From positions 516,859 to 580,858 of the forward strand of contig NZ_FPAT01000002.1 of the NCBI RefSeq assembly GCF_900116555.1: a stretch of DNA of 64,000 bases, read 5' to 3'. Source of the DNA: Actinopolyspora lacussalsi subsp. righensis (GTDB lineage: Bacteria > Actinomycetota > Actinomycetes > Mycobacteriales > Pseudonocardiaceae). A program made the position numbers and the translations under genes. Position 1 is the first letter of the stretch, and the number at the start of each line of letters is the position of its first letter. Below, one piece after another: positions 42,852-52,209 of the stretch. The notes under the pieces are model-generated. The model did not search any database. It was given only the letters and a program-made list of their open reading frames with translations, and had not been told where the DNA came from.

Positions 42852-44201
42852 GTGCGGGACCTGTCGGGGATCGTCAAGGCGTATGACATCCGGGGTTTGG
42901 TGGGCGATGATCTGAACACGGATGTGGCCCGCGAAGTCGGTGCCGCGTTCACGAGACTGGTCGGTGGCCCCGCGGTGGTGGTGGGGCACGACATGCGGGA
43001 TTCCTCTCCCGAGCTGGCGGCAGCGTTCTCCGAGGGAGTGACCGGGCAGGGAATCGATGTGATTCACATCGGTCTGGCCGGCACCGACATGCTCTACTTC
43101 GCCTCGGGGCAGCTGGATCTTCCGGGGGCGATGTTCACGGCCAGCCACAACCCGGCCCAGTACAACGGGATCAAGCTGTGCCGTGCCGGAGCCGCCCCCG
43201 TCGGGCAGGACAGCGGGCTGTCCGAGATCAAGGAGCTCGTGGGGCACGGCGTGCCCGAGTTCCTCGGTGCGCAGGGCACGGTCACCGAACGCGACATGCT
43301 CGGCGAGTACGCGCACTACCTGCGCGGACTGGTCGACCTTGGCGCGATCCGGCCGCTGAGGATCGTCGTCGACGCGGGCAACGGCATGGCCGGACACACC
43401 GTCCCCAGCGTTTTCGACGGTCTGCCCGTCGAAGTCGTACCCATGTACTTCGAACTCGACGGTACGTTCCCCAACCACGAGGCGAACCCGCTGGAGCCCG
43501 CCAACCTCGTGGATCTCCAGGCCAAGGTGCGCGAGGTCGGTGCGGACGCGGGGCTGGCCTTCGACGGGGACGCCGACCGGTGCTTCGTGGTCGACGCGGC
43601 GGGTGAACCGGTCTCCCCCAGTGCGATCACCGCTCTGGTCGCCACGCGGGAGCTGGCGAAGGAACCCGGTGCCGCCGTCATCCACAACCTGATCACCTCG
43701 AAGGCCGTGCCCGAGATCGTCACCGAACAGGGCGGCAAGCCCGTCCGCACCAGGGTCGGTCACTCCTTCATCAAGCAGACCATGGCCGAGACCGGCGCGA
43801 TCTTCGGTGGAGAGCACTCGGCGCACTACTACTTCCGCGACTTCTGGCGCGCCGATTCGGGGATGCTGGCCGCACTGCACGTGTTGGCGGCGCTGGGTGG
43901 TCAGTCCGGTTCTCTCGCGGACCTGATGGCGAGCTACACCCGCTACGCGGCTTCCGGGGAGGTCAACTCGACGGTCGACGACCCCGCTGCCCGGATGCGC
44001 GCGGTGATCGAGACGTTTCGTAACCGCAACGGTGCTCGTATCGACGAGCTCGACGGGCTTACCGTGGAGTTGTCGGACGGGTCGTGGTTCAATCTTCGCC
44101 CGTCCAACACCGAGCCGGTCCTCCGGCTGAACGTGGAGGGCGTCGACTCGACGAGCATGGTCGCGTTGCGCGACGAGGTGCTGGCTGTACTGCGGAAGTG
44201 A
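42852..44201 (+). CDS. manB: Phosphomannomutase/phosphoglucomutase
   Basis: Interconverts mannose 6-phosphate and mannose 1-phosphate, feeding GDP-mannose for mannolipids and glycoproteins. The 449-residue alpha-D-phosphohexomutase has the phosphoserine loop FTASHNPAQYNG, the metal loop FDGDADRCFVVD, the sugar loop GGEHSAHYYF (FGGEHS), and the C-terminal phosphate loop RPSNTEPVLRLNVEG. GTG start at 42852. It stands before the Trm112-like, SIS and manA genes, the same order as in M. tuberculosis (Rv3257c to Rv3255c). The gene name follows the old mycobacterial use. Confidence 0.93.
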   Translation: MRDLSGIVKAYDIRGLVGDDLNTDVAREVGAAFTRLVGGPAVVVGHDMRDSSPELAAAFSEGVTGQGIDVIHIGLAGTDMLYFASGQLDLPGAMFTASHNPAQYNGIKLCRAGAAPVGQDSGLSEIKELVGHGVPEFLGAQGTVTERDMLGEYAHYLRGLVDLGAIRPLRIVVDAGNGMAGHTVPSVFDGLPVEVVPMYFELDGTFPNHEANPLEPANLVDLQAKVREVGADAGLAFDGDADRCFVVDAAGEPVSPSAITALVATRELAKEPGAAVIHNLITSKAVPEIVTEQGGKPVRTRVGHSFIKQTMAETGAIFGGEHSAHYYFRDFWRADSGMLAALHVLAALGGQSGSLADLMASYTRYAASGEVNSTVDDPAARMRAVIETFRNRNGARIDELDGLTVELSDGSWFNLRPSNTEPVLRLNVEGVDSTSMVALRDEVLAVLRK

Positions 44202-44310
44202 TCCCGCTCGCCCCGGGCGGGGCGAGCGGTGGCTTCGCCGGTGCGTCTTGGTGTTCCGGCCGGTCGTGGACCGTCCGACCGATGGTGCGGTGTGATTCCA
44301 GGGAGGAAGA

Positions 44311-44538
44311 GTGACTGTGGCGATCGATCCCCGACTGCGGGAGATCCTGGTGTGCCCGTGCCCCCGACACGCGCCGCTGCGGGACGGTCTGCCGGATGAT
44401 CCGGACGCCGAATATCTGACCTGCACCTCCTGCGGGCGCGGTTTCCCCGTCCGGGAAGGAATTCCCGTCCTCCTGCTGGAGGAGGCGCTTCCCGCCCCCG
44501 GGCCCGATCCCGCCCCCGACGAGCGAGGGGAGGGGTGA
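44311..44538 (+). CDS. Trm112-like small protein
   Basis: A 75-residue protein of the Trm112/DUF343 type: DPRLREILVCPCPRHAPL, a second Cys pair in YLTCTSCGRGFPVREGIPVLL and a Pro-rich tail. The four Cys probably hold one zinc. In other organisms Trm112 stabilises methyltransferases; here its partner is unknown. GTG start at 44311. Its stop overlaps the next start by four bases (GTGA). Confidence 0.82.
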   Translation: MTVAIDPRLREILVCPCPRHAPLRDGLPDDPDAEYLTCTSCGRGFPVREGIPVLLLEEALPAPGPDPAPDERGEG

Positions 44539-45623
44539 AGACGGTGTTGGACGACAGCGTCCTCGATGACCAGCGGCGAATCTTCGAACTGGACACCGGG
44601 GGTCTGCTCCGCATGGCCGCACTGGGGGGTGCGCAGGTTCGCGCGGCCGCCTCGGCCGCCTCGGAGGCGGGTGTGGACGACCTCGCCGGTTACAAACCGC
44701 GTGCTCTGGTGCTGCTGTCCACCTCCGGTGTCGGGCCTGCCACGTGTCGGTCGCTGGCGGCCCTGCTCGGTTCCTCCTGTCCGGTTCCCGTCGTGATCAC
44801 CGACGTCATGCCCACCTGGGTCGGCCCCTTGGACGTGGTCTTCGCCTACGGGGCGGACGGTGGGGACACGTCGCTGGCCGAGTCGCTGGAACTGGCCACC
44901 AGGCGCGGGGCGAGCGTGATTCTCGCCGCTCCGGACGAGGGCCCCGTGGGGGCCGCCGCCGCGGGGCGGGCGAGAACGATTTCCCCCAGGATCCCGGTGT
45001 CCGAGCCGTTGAGCCTCCCGCACGCCTTCACAGCGGGGGTGAGGGTTCTCACGGCGTTGGGACTGCTCGACACCGACACCGACGCGTTGGCGGACGCGTT
45101 GGACGAACAGGCGGAGCGTTCCCACCCACGACACGAGATCTCGGAGAATCCCGCCAAGACGTTGGCGTTACGGCTGGCCGACCGTATCCCGCTGCTGTGG
45201 GGAGTGGACGGAACGTCCACGGCGGTCGCCGAGCACGGCTCCTTCGTACTCGGGCGTTACGCGGGGATACCGTGCGATGTCACCGACTATCAGCAGGCGG
45301 TGCATCGTGCGGCGCTGTACCGCGCCGCCGCGACGGTCGGCAGCGAGGCGGATCTGTTCGCCGATCCCACGGAGGAAACCACGGCGGGGTGGCGCGTCGT
45401 GCTGCTGAGCACCCGCGACGGTGAACGGGCACGGTTCACCGAGCGAACCGCCACAGCGGCGCTACCCGGCGCCGACGTGCTCGCCCCGAACGAGTCCCAG
45501 CAGGGGGACGGGGTCCGGAGTTCGCTGTCCCTCGCTGTCGGGTTCGACATGGCCGCGGTCTACATCGGGTTGGCTTCGGACTCGTTGCACGGGGACGACA
45601 GACCGGTGTCGGCGGCGCGCTGA
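44535..45623 (+). CDS. SIS-domain protein, bifunctional phosphoglucose/phosphomannose isomerase-like (Rv3256c family)
   Basis: A 362-residue protein of the PGI/PMI group with two SIS folds: ALVLLSTSGVGPATCRSLAALLG near residues 54-76 and the second fold with SENPAKTLALRLADRIPLLWG. In mycobacteria the equivalent sits between the phosphomannomutase and manA genes and may be a sugar phosphate isomerase or regulator. Starts: GTG at 44535 overlaps the previous stop; a GTG at 44544 has better distance to GAGGGG. It lacks some of the catalytic residues I would expect for PGI, so enzyme activity is uncertain. Confidence 0.72.
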   Translation: MKTVLDDSVLDDQRRIFELDTGGLLRMAALGGAQVRAAASAASEAGVDDLAGYKPRALVLLSTSGVGPATCRSLAALLGSSCPVPVVITDVMPTWVGPLDVVFAYGADGGDTSLAESLELATRRGASVILAAPDEGPVGAAAAGRARTISPRIPVSEPLSLPHAFTAGVRVLTALGLLDTDTDALADALDEQAERSHPRHEISENPAKTLALRLADRIPLLWGVDGTSTAVAEHGSFVLGRYAGIPCDVTDYQQAVHRAALYRAAATVGSEADLFADPTEETTAGWRVVLLSTRDGERARFTERTATAALPGADVLAPNESQQGDGVRSSLSLAVGFDMAAVYIGLASDSLHGDDRPVSAAR

Positions 45624-45780
45624 GGACCTGGGTGCTTCGGCACCCGCATCCCCGGCCGATTCGCACGGAGTTTCCGGTGTTCTCCTGCGAAGCGCGGGCG
45701 GGACACCATTCGTTGTACTCCCGCCGGGCGGTATCGGTTCCGTCGGGGAGACGCGGTTAGACGAGGAAGCGAGAACGACT

Positions 45781-47064
45781 GTGGAGTTACTGCGCAACGC
45801 GGTACGCCCGTATGCATGGGGGTCCCGGACCGCGATCGCGGAGCTACTCGGCCGTCCCGTCCCCGCGCCACATCCCGAAGCCGAACTCTGGATGGGCGCC
45901 CATCCCGGAGATTCCTCGCGGTTGCTGTGTCAGGACGGATCGGAGATTTCGCTGGTGCGCTTGTTGGACGCGGAGCCGAGCCACCAGCTGGGGCGGGCGT
46001 GCACCGACATATGGGGCAATCGGCTGCCCTACCTGATGAAGGTGCTCGCCGCGGACGAGCCGTTGAGCCTGCAGGCCCACCCCTCCGCCGAGCAGGCGGC
46101 CGACGGGTTCGCACGGGAGGAGGCGGACGGGGTCCCGCGCGGTGCCGCCGACCGCAACTACCCGGATCCCACCGCGAAACCCGAGTTGATCTGCGCGTTG
46201 ACCGAGTTCCACGCGCTCGCCGGATTCCGCGCCGCCGAAACCACCGTTCGGTTGCTGCACCAGCTCGACGTGCCGAGTCTGCGGGCGCACACCCGCCTGC
46301 TGGCCGATCAGCCGGACCGGGACGGGCTGCGTGCGTTGTTCACCACGTGGATCACTCTGCCGGAGGACACCCTCCGTGCGCTGATGCCGGATCTGTTGCG
46401 GGCGTGTGCCGAGCACGTGCGTTCCGGGGGTGAATTCACCGAGGAGTGCCGCACGGTTCTCGAACTGGGCGAGGACTACCCGAACGACGCCGGTGTGCTG
46501 GCGAGTCTGCTGCTGAACCGAATCGTGTTGCGGCCGGGGGAGGCCATCTATCTCGCGCCCGGGAACCTGCACGCCTATCTGCGCGGGACCGGCGTGGAGA
46601 TACTGGCCAATTCGGACAACATCCTTCGGTGCGGCCTGACCCCCAAACACGTCGACGTGGCCGAACTGCTGAGGGTTCTCGACTTCGAGAACGGTGAACT
46701 GCGAATACTCAACGGTGAACGCCGCGACACCAATCTGACGGTATACCGCACCGAGGCCGACGAGTTCGAGTTGTCCAGAGTGGAATGGCAGCGCGGTGAT
46801 CGGTCCGGTGTCCTGCTCGACTCCGCGGGACCGCAGATCCTGTTGTGCACCGAGGGCGGGGTCAGGTTGTCCCCCTACGCCGCGGGAGCCGGTACCAACG
46901 GGAACGGCAGCCACAACGGTGGCTCCGGTGACGCTCGCGAACTGGAGCTCTCGCGCGGGGACTCGGTCTGGCTCGCTGCTTCGGACCCCTGTGTGCTGGC
47001 GCAGCCGCTCGGCGCGGCGGGCGAAGGGGTGCAGCTGTTCCGGGCGGCCCCCGGCGCTGTCTGA
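45781..47064 (+). CDS. manA: Mannose-6-phosphate isomerase, class I
   Basis: Interconverts fructose 6-phosphate and mannose 6-phosphate, supplying mannose for the phosphomannomutase. The 427-residue cupin protein has RPYAWGSRTAIAELLG, AELWMGAHPGDSS, LPYLMKVLAADEPLSLQAHPSAEQA (zinc Gln and His), YPDPTAKPELICAL (zinc Glu with the conserved Lys) and the YLAPGNLHAYLRG loop with ANSDNILRCGLTPKHVDV. A GTG at 45781 is the start; the open frame reaches further upstream into the SIS gene and is not used. A short GTNGNGSHNGGSGD linker near the end appears to be an insertion. Confidence 0.93.
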   Translation: MELLRNAVRPYAWGSRTAIAELLGRPVPAPHPEAELWMGAHPGDSSRLLCQDGSEISLVRLLDAEPSHQLGRACTDIWGNRLPYLMKVLAADEPLSLQAHPSAEQAADGFAREEADGVPRGAADRNYPDPTAKPELICALTEFHALAGFRAAETTVRLLHQLDVPSLRAHTRLLADQPDRDGLRALFTTWITLPEDTLRALMPDLLRACAEHVRSGGEFTEECRTVLELGEDYPNDAGVLASLLLNRIVLRPGEAIYLAPGNLHAYLRGTGVEILANSDNILRCGLTPKHVDVAELLRVLDFENGELRILNGERRDTNLTVYRTEADEFELSRVEWQRGDRSGVLLDSAGPQILLCTEGGVRLSPYAAGAGTNGNGSHNGGSGDARELELSRGDSVWLAASDPCVLAQPLGAAGEGVQLFRAAPGAV

Positions 47065-47452
47065 CCTGGGTTTTCCACCGGGGCCGTCCCGGCGGGCGTG
47101 TTCGGACGGACCAGTCGTCCGCTCCCGCCCGCTCTCGACAGCGGTGCCCGACATCGAGCGGCCGCACCGCATGCCTCGCCGTCTCGCGGTACGCCCGAAT
47201 CACGCTCGGGCCGCCTCGCACTCGGGCCTACTCGCACTCCGGGAGAACTCGGTCCCGCGGAGCGGTGCTCGCATTAAAAGAGTATTTTTCACGAGCAATT
47301 AGTGGTGTCGCGCAACTTTTCCGGTCCTCGCGCTCCCGATCCGCGCGGATTCGGCGGCTCGTTAGTAGATTGTGCTCTCAACCACCATCGGCAACGGTCT
47401 CGCGCCCGTTATCGTGCGGTGCCACCAGTAAGCATGATCCGAGGAGGCAGTG
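47065..47452. other. Intergenic region before the permease gene
   Basis: 388 nt without a gene. The part 47270-47310 is rich in A and T (GCATTAAAAGAGTATTTTTC) compared with its surroundings and probably contains the permease promoter, though no clean pair of boxes is seen. A GGAGG site ends at 47447. Confidence 0.5.
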
Positions 47453-48958
47453 GTGCCAGGAAACGGAATCTGGCGGACCAAAACGGTCGAACAATCGATC
47501 CTGGACACCGATGAACCCGACACCAGACTACGGAAGAATCTCGGTACCTGGGATCTGATCGTTTTCGGTGTTTCGGTGGTAATCGGTGCGGGGATCTTCA
47601 CGCTCACCGCACAGGTAGCGGGTGACACCACTGGTCCCGCCGTCTCACTCGCCTTCGTGCTCGCCGCGATCGCCTGCGCCCTCGCGGCACTGTGCTACGC
47701 CGAATTCGCCTCCACCGTTCCGGTGGCAGGCAGCGCCTACACGTACTCCTACGCCACGTTCGGCGAGTTCTTAGCCTGGATAATCGGCTGGGACCTGATC
47801 CTGGAGTTCTCCATCGCGGCTTCGGCCGTCGCCAAGAGCTGGTCGTCCTACCTGCAGCAGGTCATGTCCGGCATCGGGATCTCGCTGGACACCAAGCTCC
47901 CGCTGGGCCCGCTCCAGTTCGACTGGGGAGCCATGCTGCTCGTCGCGGTGCTGGTAGCGGTGCTGATCACCGGAACCAAGCTCTCGGCGCGGGTCAGCAT
48001 GGTGATCACGGCCATCAAGGTCGGGGTGGTGCTGTTCATCATCATCGCCGGGATCGCCTACATCAAACCGGACAACTACACCCCGTTCGTTCCGGAGGGG
48101 CAAAGCGTCTCCGAAGGCGGTCCCGCCCTGCACCAGTCGCTGCTCTCGCTGCTGCTCGGGGGTGAATCCAGCACGTTCGGCATCTACGGGCTGCTGGCGG
48201 GGGCCTCGGTGGTGTTCTTCGCCTTCATCGGCTTCGACGTGGTGGCGACCACGGCGGAGGAGACCCGCGATCCACAGCGCGACGCGCCGCGCGGCATCCT
48301 CGGTTCGGTGGTGATCACCACCGTGCTGTACGTGGGAGTTTCGCTCGTGCTGACCGGCATGGTGCGCTACACCGAGCTGGCCACCGGCCCCGACGGGCAG
48401 AGCGCCACCCTCGCGACCGCCTTCGAGATCAACGGTGTGAACTGGGCGGCCACACTGATCTCGGTGGGAGCACTGATCGGTCTCATCACCGTGGTGATGG
48501 TGCTGCTTCTCGGCCAGACCAGGGTGCTGTTCGCCATGGCCAGGGACGGTCTGCTGCCTCGCGGCCTGGCCAAGACCGACCCGCATCGCGGAACTCCGGT
48601 GCGCGTCACCGTGCTGGTGGGCGCGGTGGTGTTCGTCGCTTCCGGCTTCTTCTCGTTCTCCAGCCTGGCCGAGATGGTCAACATCGGTACTCTGTTCGCG
48701 TTCGTCCTGGTTTCGGTCGGCGTGATCGTGCTGCGCAGCAAGCGTCCCGACCTGCCACGCGGCTTCCGCGCGCCGCTGGTTCCGGCGGTTCCGATCCTGG
48801 CGGTGCTGGCCTGCCTGTGGCTGATGATCAACCTGACCGCGTTCACCTGGATCAGGTTCCTCGTGTGGATGCTCGCGGGTGTGATCATCTACGTCCTTTA
48901 CAGCCGCACCCACTCGGTGCTCGGGCAGCGGGAGAGGGCCGACAACCTCCCCGACTGA
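47453..48958 (+). CDS. APC-superfamily amino-acid permease (Rv3253c-like)
   Basis: A 501-residue transporter with twelve membrane segments of the cationic amino-acid transporter type: VIGAGIFTLTAQVAGDTTGPAVSLAFVLA (substrate-binding first segment), ALCYAEFASTVPVAGSAYTYSYATFGE, and FFAFIGFDVVATTAEETRDPQRDAPRGI. It probably imports an amino acid with protons or by exchange. The GTG at 47453 has better spacing to GGAGG than the one at 47450. A homologue stands at the same place after manA in M. tuberculosis. R1 copy D follows the stop. Confidence 0.88.
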   Translation: MPGNGIWRTKTVEQSILDTDEPDTRLRKNLGTWDLIVFGVSVVIGAGIFTLTAQVAGDTTGPAVSLAFVLAAIACALAALCYAEFASTVPVAGSAYTYSYATFGEFLAWIIGWDLILEFSIAASAVAKSWSSYLQQVMSGIGISLDTKLPLGPLQFDWGAMLLVAVLVAVLITGTKLSARVSMVITAIKVGVVLFIIIAGIAYIKPDNYTPFVPEGQSVSEGGPALHQSLLSLLLGGESSTFGIYGLLAGASVVFFAFIGFDVVATTAEETRDPQRDAPRGILGSVVITTVLYVGVSLVLTGMVRYTELATGPDGQSATLATAFEINGVNWAATLISVGALIGLITVVMVLLLGQTRVLFAMARDGLLPRGLAKTDPHRGTPVRVTVLVGAVVFVASGFFSFSSLAEMVNIGTLFAFVLVSVGVIVLRSKRPDLPRGFRAPLVPAVPILAVLACLWLMINLTAFTWIRFLVWMLAGVIIYVLYSRTHSVLGQRERADNLPD

Positions 48959-48978
48959 GGCCGAGATCGTGTGCGTGC

Positions 48979-49145
48979 CAGCTGCTGTGCTGGTTGCGTG
49001 GCGGAACCTCACGGGCCGTCTCGCTGCGGGATCCTCGACATCGAGTAGTTACTACGCCACGTCGAGGCTGTCCTCGCGAGACGACCCGTGAGAACCCGAG
49101 GCGGTGCGGCCCGCTGGGGTGGTCGGAGCTCGAGCTGCGGGAGTG
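48979..49145 (+). repeat. R1 repeat copy D
   Basis: About 20 nt past the permease stop, same orientation. The flanks match copy A (GCTGCTG, GTGGCGGAACCTC, GAGAACCCG, GGTGGTCGGAG). The stems differ but stay paired: outer CGTCTCGC / GCGAGACG, inner CCTCGAC / GTCGAGG, tip GTAG-TTA-CTAC. Confidence 0.8.
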
Positions 49146-49179
49146 GCAGGAGCGCGACTACTAGTCGGGCTGGTGTTCC

Positions 49180-49272
49180 GGCGATTTCTTGGGAAATTGA
49201 CGCCAGGCGGTGCCACACCGCCGTATTGGGGGCATCGTACTGGGGCGTCGATTTCTCGCGAAATCGCCGCGC
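49180..49272. repeat. R2 copies, one diverged and one near-perfect
   Basis: GGCGATTTCTTGGGAAATTG at 49180 is a diverged copy. GTCGATTTCTCGCGAAATCG at 49247, followed by CCGCGC, matches 26 bases of the 41.3-kb pair. Both lie right after R1 copy D and before the stop of the minus-strand hydrolase gene. Confidence 0.8.
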
Positions 49273-49280
49273 CTCTCGGC

Positions 49281-51947
49281 TCACTGGCTCGACGGACGCA
49301 GGGCGGGGCCGCGTTCCCAGGGCGGCGTCATCCCGGGCAGGTCGATGATCTCCGGAGGTTCGGCGTGCGGGAGCCGAGTGGGTTGCTCGGTTCCGGTGGT
49401 CTCGGCGGTGTGCCCCTCCTGCTCGCCCGGATCGTCCTCCATCGTGGGGTCGGTGGCCACAGTGGCGACTCTTTCCTCCCGCCGGACGGTCTCCCCACCC
49501 GTGACCGGGTGCGAGCCCACCTTCGTCGAAGCCCCACCGGTGGGACGGTTCGCCGCGCGGTCCTCGGAGGTGTCCGTGCGATGGGTCTTGCCGTTCCGGG
49601 AGCTTCCCGCCGGATCGACCATCGTCGTGCGCAGCGGGAGGTTCGTGCCACGTGCCGGAACCTCCAGGGCCGCCGCCATCGATACGGCCCTGTCCCACTC
49701 GGGGTCGCCGCTGTACTCGGAGTGCCGCGACAACCCGGCCGTCCAACGCCGATGCTCGAACGGTCCGCGCTGCGGATCGGGCAACCAGTGATCGTTACCG
49801 AGCACCAGCGCACCCGTGGGACCGCGTGCGGCGGCGGGCAGCGGTCCCTCGCTGCCGTCCGGGCGGAAGCCGACCCCCAGCAGCTTGCCGTCGTGGACCT
49901 GCCGGTTCCACGTCCCGACCGCACCACCGATCGGATCAGTCCCTCGGCACAGTGAGCGCCACTGCCCGGCCAGCGAGCCCGCCAGGGAGCGCTGCGCCTC
50001 GTGGCCGAGAAAGCCGGGAAATCCGCGAGCGTAAGCCCACTGCAGCTGTGAACCGGCCGTGACCAGGCCGACCCGCTCGTGGTCCTGCTCGTCGAGCCTG
50101 CCGAGCAACCTGGCCGCGGCGACGGAGACGAGCAGGCTGCCCTGGCTGTGACCGGACAACACCACGCGGGTGTTCGGGTCCGCCAGGTGTTCACACGCCC
50201 GGTCGACCAGTTCGGGGATCACCTTCAGCGCGTAGCACGGCGGCACGATCGGATGAGAATCCCGCGGCCAGAACAGGGTCAGATCGCACAGCAGACTCAA
50301 CTGCCGCCCCGCGTTCGGACGACGAACCGCCAGGTGAACCATCCGCAGCAGCGTCGCCACCAGGGTCGCGAGTGCTCCCACGCCCAGCAGCAGCAACCAA
50401 CGTCCCCAGAAGGGAGGTTCGGGGCCGCCGAGGCGCAGCACCAGAGCCAGGACCGCTCCCACCGTCAGGGCACCCGCCAGCAACAGCACCAGCCGATGCC
50501 CGTGGCTGCGTTGCAGCTCGGCCCATTTCCACGCGCGTTCGGCGCTGCGTTGATCCGCGGGGCGCCCGGCGTGCAGCAGCTCCACCTCGGGGGATACCCC
50601 GTCCGTACGGATCGCGCGCCACCAGCGCAACCACACCCACGGCACCCCGACGAGCCCCGCGAGTACGAGCGCGGCCGTCGCCGCCCCCCACAACAGCGTC
50701 ACGGTGTCGTAGGAAACCGGTAGCAGCAGCTCCGTACCGAGCGCCTGCCGCGCACTCAGCGTCAGACCCGCGCCGAAACCCGCGCCGAGCAGGCACGCGA
50801 TCAGCAGTACCGGCGCGGCGAACCAGCCACCGGCCCACGGGCGCAGTCTCGACGGGAGACGACGCCACGAGCGACGAGCCAGCAACGCGGCTGGTAGCAG
50901 CAGCACCCCGATACAGCCGCACAGTGCCAGCAGGCCGAGAGTCAGCGAGTCGGTCACCGGTCCCGAGCCGGGGAGCGGGCCGGACAGGTGAGTCGGGAAG
51001 AGCGCTGTGAGCAGCAACAGCAGCCCGCTCGTGCCCAGCAGCAGGATTCGCGCGTAGTGCCCCACCAGCGGGTGCACGGAGCGTCGGAGACCGCTCTCGG
51101 ACTCTCCCGAACCGGTCGGATCGTCCAGCAGCAACGTTCCCAGCACGCACAGCGCGGTTACGGCCGCTGCCGCCACCCAGCGTGGATCAGTGGCGGCGGT
51201 CGGTCCGCCGAGAGCCAGCAGCACCACCGTGCACAGCGCGGCCACCGCGTGCAGCGTCCGCAGGGCGGGAGTGCTCGGATCGCGCACCACTCCGGCCCCT
51301 GGCAGTCTCGGTGCCTGCGCGCTGTGCTCGTTCCCGGCACCGCTCGGGTTCCGAACCCGCCAGGACATCGCGGACAGGCGGTACATGCCGAACACGGCGG
51401 CCACCACGAAGAGCAGAGCGGGAACCGAACGCAGCGGTTCGAACGTACGCAACTCGTCGGGGACGGCGCTCAGACACCCTGTCCCCGCGCGCAGGCACTG
51501 GGCCGCCACCAGATCCAGGCTCAGCACGGTCAGCTGTGCGGTGAACAGCATCGTCAGCAGCAGCCCCGCCAGGCGCAGCCCCGCGCGGAGCAGCGCTCCC
51601 AGCGAGCGCGACCAGTGGCTGTCCCGGTCGACCGGCGGCAGCATCCAGTGCGCCAGGTTCGCCAGCGCGAACGGGAACAGCAGTGCCCACAGCGCCTTGC
51701 CGCGTCCGGAGGTCATACCGCCCCAGACGTACCCCTCGACCGAACGAGGGACGGTTCGTTCCCCCGCGGTGAGGTCGGGCCCCGAGATCGGACGCAGCAG
51801 TCGGTCAGCGGGGCTGACGATTCGTCCGGTGCCGTCGCCTGCCACGTCCACCGAAGCCACCGAATCGGTCAGCTCCCGCGGTTCCGTCCCGAGGACGCCG
51901 TGTACCCGCAGCTCGACCACGCGAGTGTCCGGCCCGGGTACGTGCAC
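49281..51947 (-). CDS. Polytopic membrane protein with C-terminal alpha/beta-hydrolase domain
   Basis: An 888-residue protein. It starts VHVPGPDTRVVELRVHGVLG, a beta strand common to lipase-like proteins. About ten membrane segments span roughly residues 100-560 (for example LWALLFPFALANLAHWMLP, PLVGHYARILLLGTSGLLLLLTALF). The C-terminal part has the nucleophile motif VVLSGHSQGSLLVSVAAARLLG (G-x-S-x-G) with upstream Asp/His candidates, then a long charged disordered tail. GTG at 51947 behind GGAGGAACA is well supported. It may be a membrane lipase or esterase; the substrate is unknown. It is divergent from tmk. Confidence 0.72.
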   Translation of the reverse strand: MHVPGPDTRVVELRVHGVLGTEPRELTDSVASVDVAGDGTGRIVSPADRLLRPISGPDLTAGERTVPRSVEGYVWGGMTSGRGKALWALLFPFALANLAHWMLPPVDRDSHWSRSLGALLRAGLRLAGLLLTMLFTAQLTVLSLDLVAAQCLRAGTGCLSAVPDELRTFEPLRSVPALLFVVAAVFGMYRLSAMSWRVRNPSGAGNEHSAQAPRLPGAGVVRDPSTPALRTLHAVAALCTVVLLALGGPTAATDPRWVAAAAVTALCVLGTLLLDDPTGSGESESGLRRSVHPLVGHYARILLLGTSGLLLLLTALFPTHLSGPLPGSGPVTDSLTLGLLALCGCIGVLLLPAALLARRSWRRLPSRLRPWAGGWFAAPVLLIACLLGAGFGAGLTLSARQALGTELLLPVSYDTVTLLWGAATAALVLAGLVGVPWVWLRWWRAIRTDGVSPEVELLHAGRPADQRSAERAWKWAELQRSHGHRLVLLLAGALTVGAVLALVLRLGGPEPPFWGRWLLLLGVGALATLVATLLRMVHLAVRRPNAGRQLSLLCDLTLFWPRDSHPIVPPCYALKVIPELVDRACEHLADPNTRVVLSGHSQGSLLVSVAAARLLGRLDEQDHERVGLVTAGSQLQWAYARGFPGFLGHEAQRSLAGSLAGQWRSLCRGTDPIGGAVGTWNRQVHDGKLLGVGFRPDGSEGPLPAAARGPTGALVLGNDHWLPDPQRGPFEHRRWTAGLSRHSEYSGDPEWDRAVSMAAALEVPARGTNLPLRTTMVDPAGSSRNGKTHRTDTSEDRAANRPTGGASTKVGSHPVTGGETVRREERVATVATDPTMEDDPGEQEGHTAETTGTEQPTRLPHAEPPEIIDLPGMTPPWERGPALRPSSQ

Positions 51948-52209
51948 TGTTCCTCCTGTGGGTCGGTGCGGTGCGGGGGAGTCCGCGTTTCCGCGGAGTT
52001 CGCGAGTCCACTCACGACGGACGAGCGACTCCCGCCTCGGTCCTGTGGGAGCTGATTCTCCCGGTTCGATTGTCTCTTCTCGACGGTCTTGTCGCGACCT
52101 ACTTCCCGGAATCCTTTCATCGATACTTTCCCGTCGTCCCGAAGAGGCGTGCGGCCGGGTGGCCCACGCGGTCGCTACTCCGGTGGATGGACTGCGTAGG
52201 GTTCGCATC

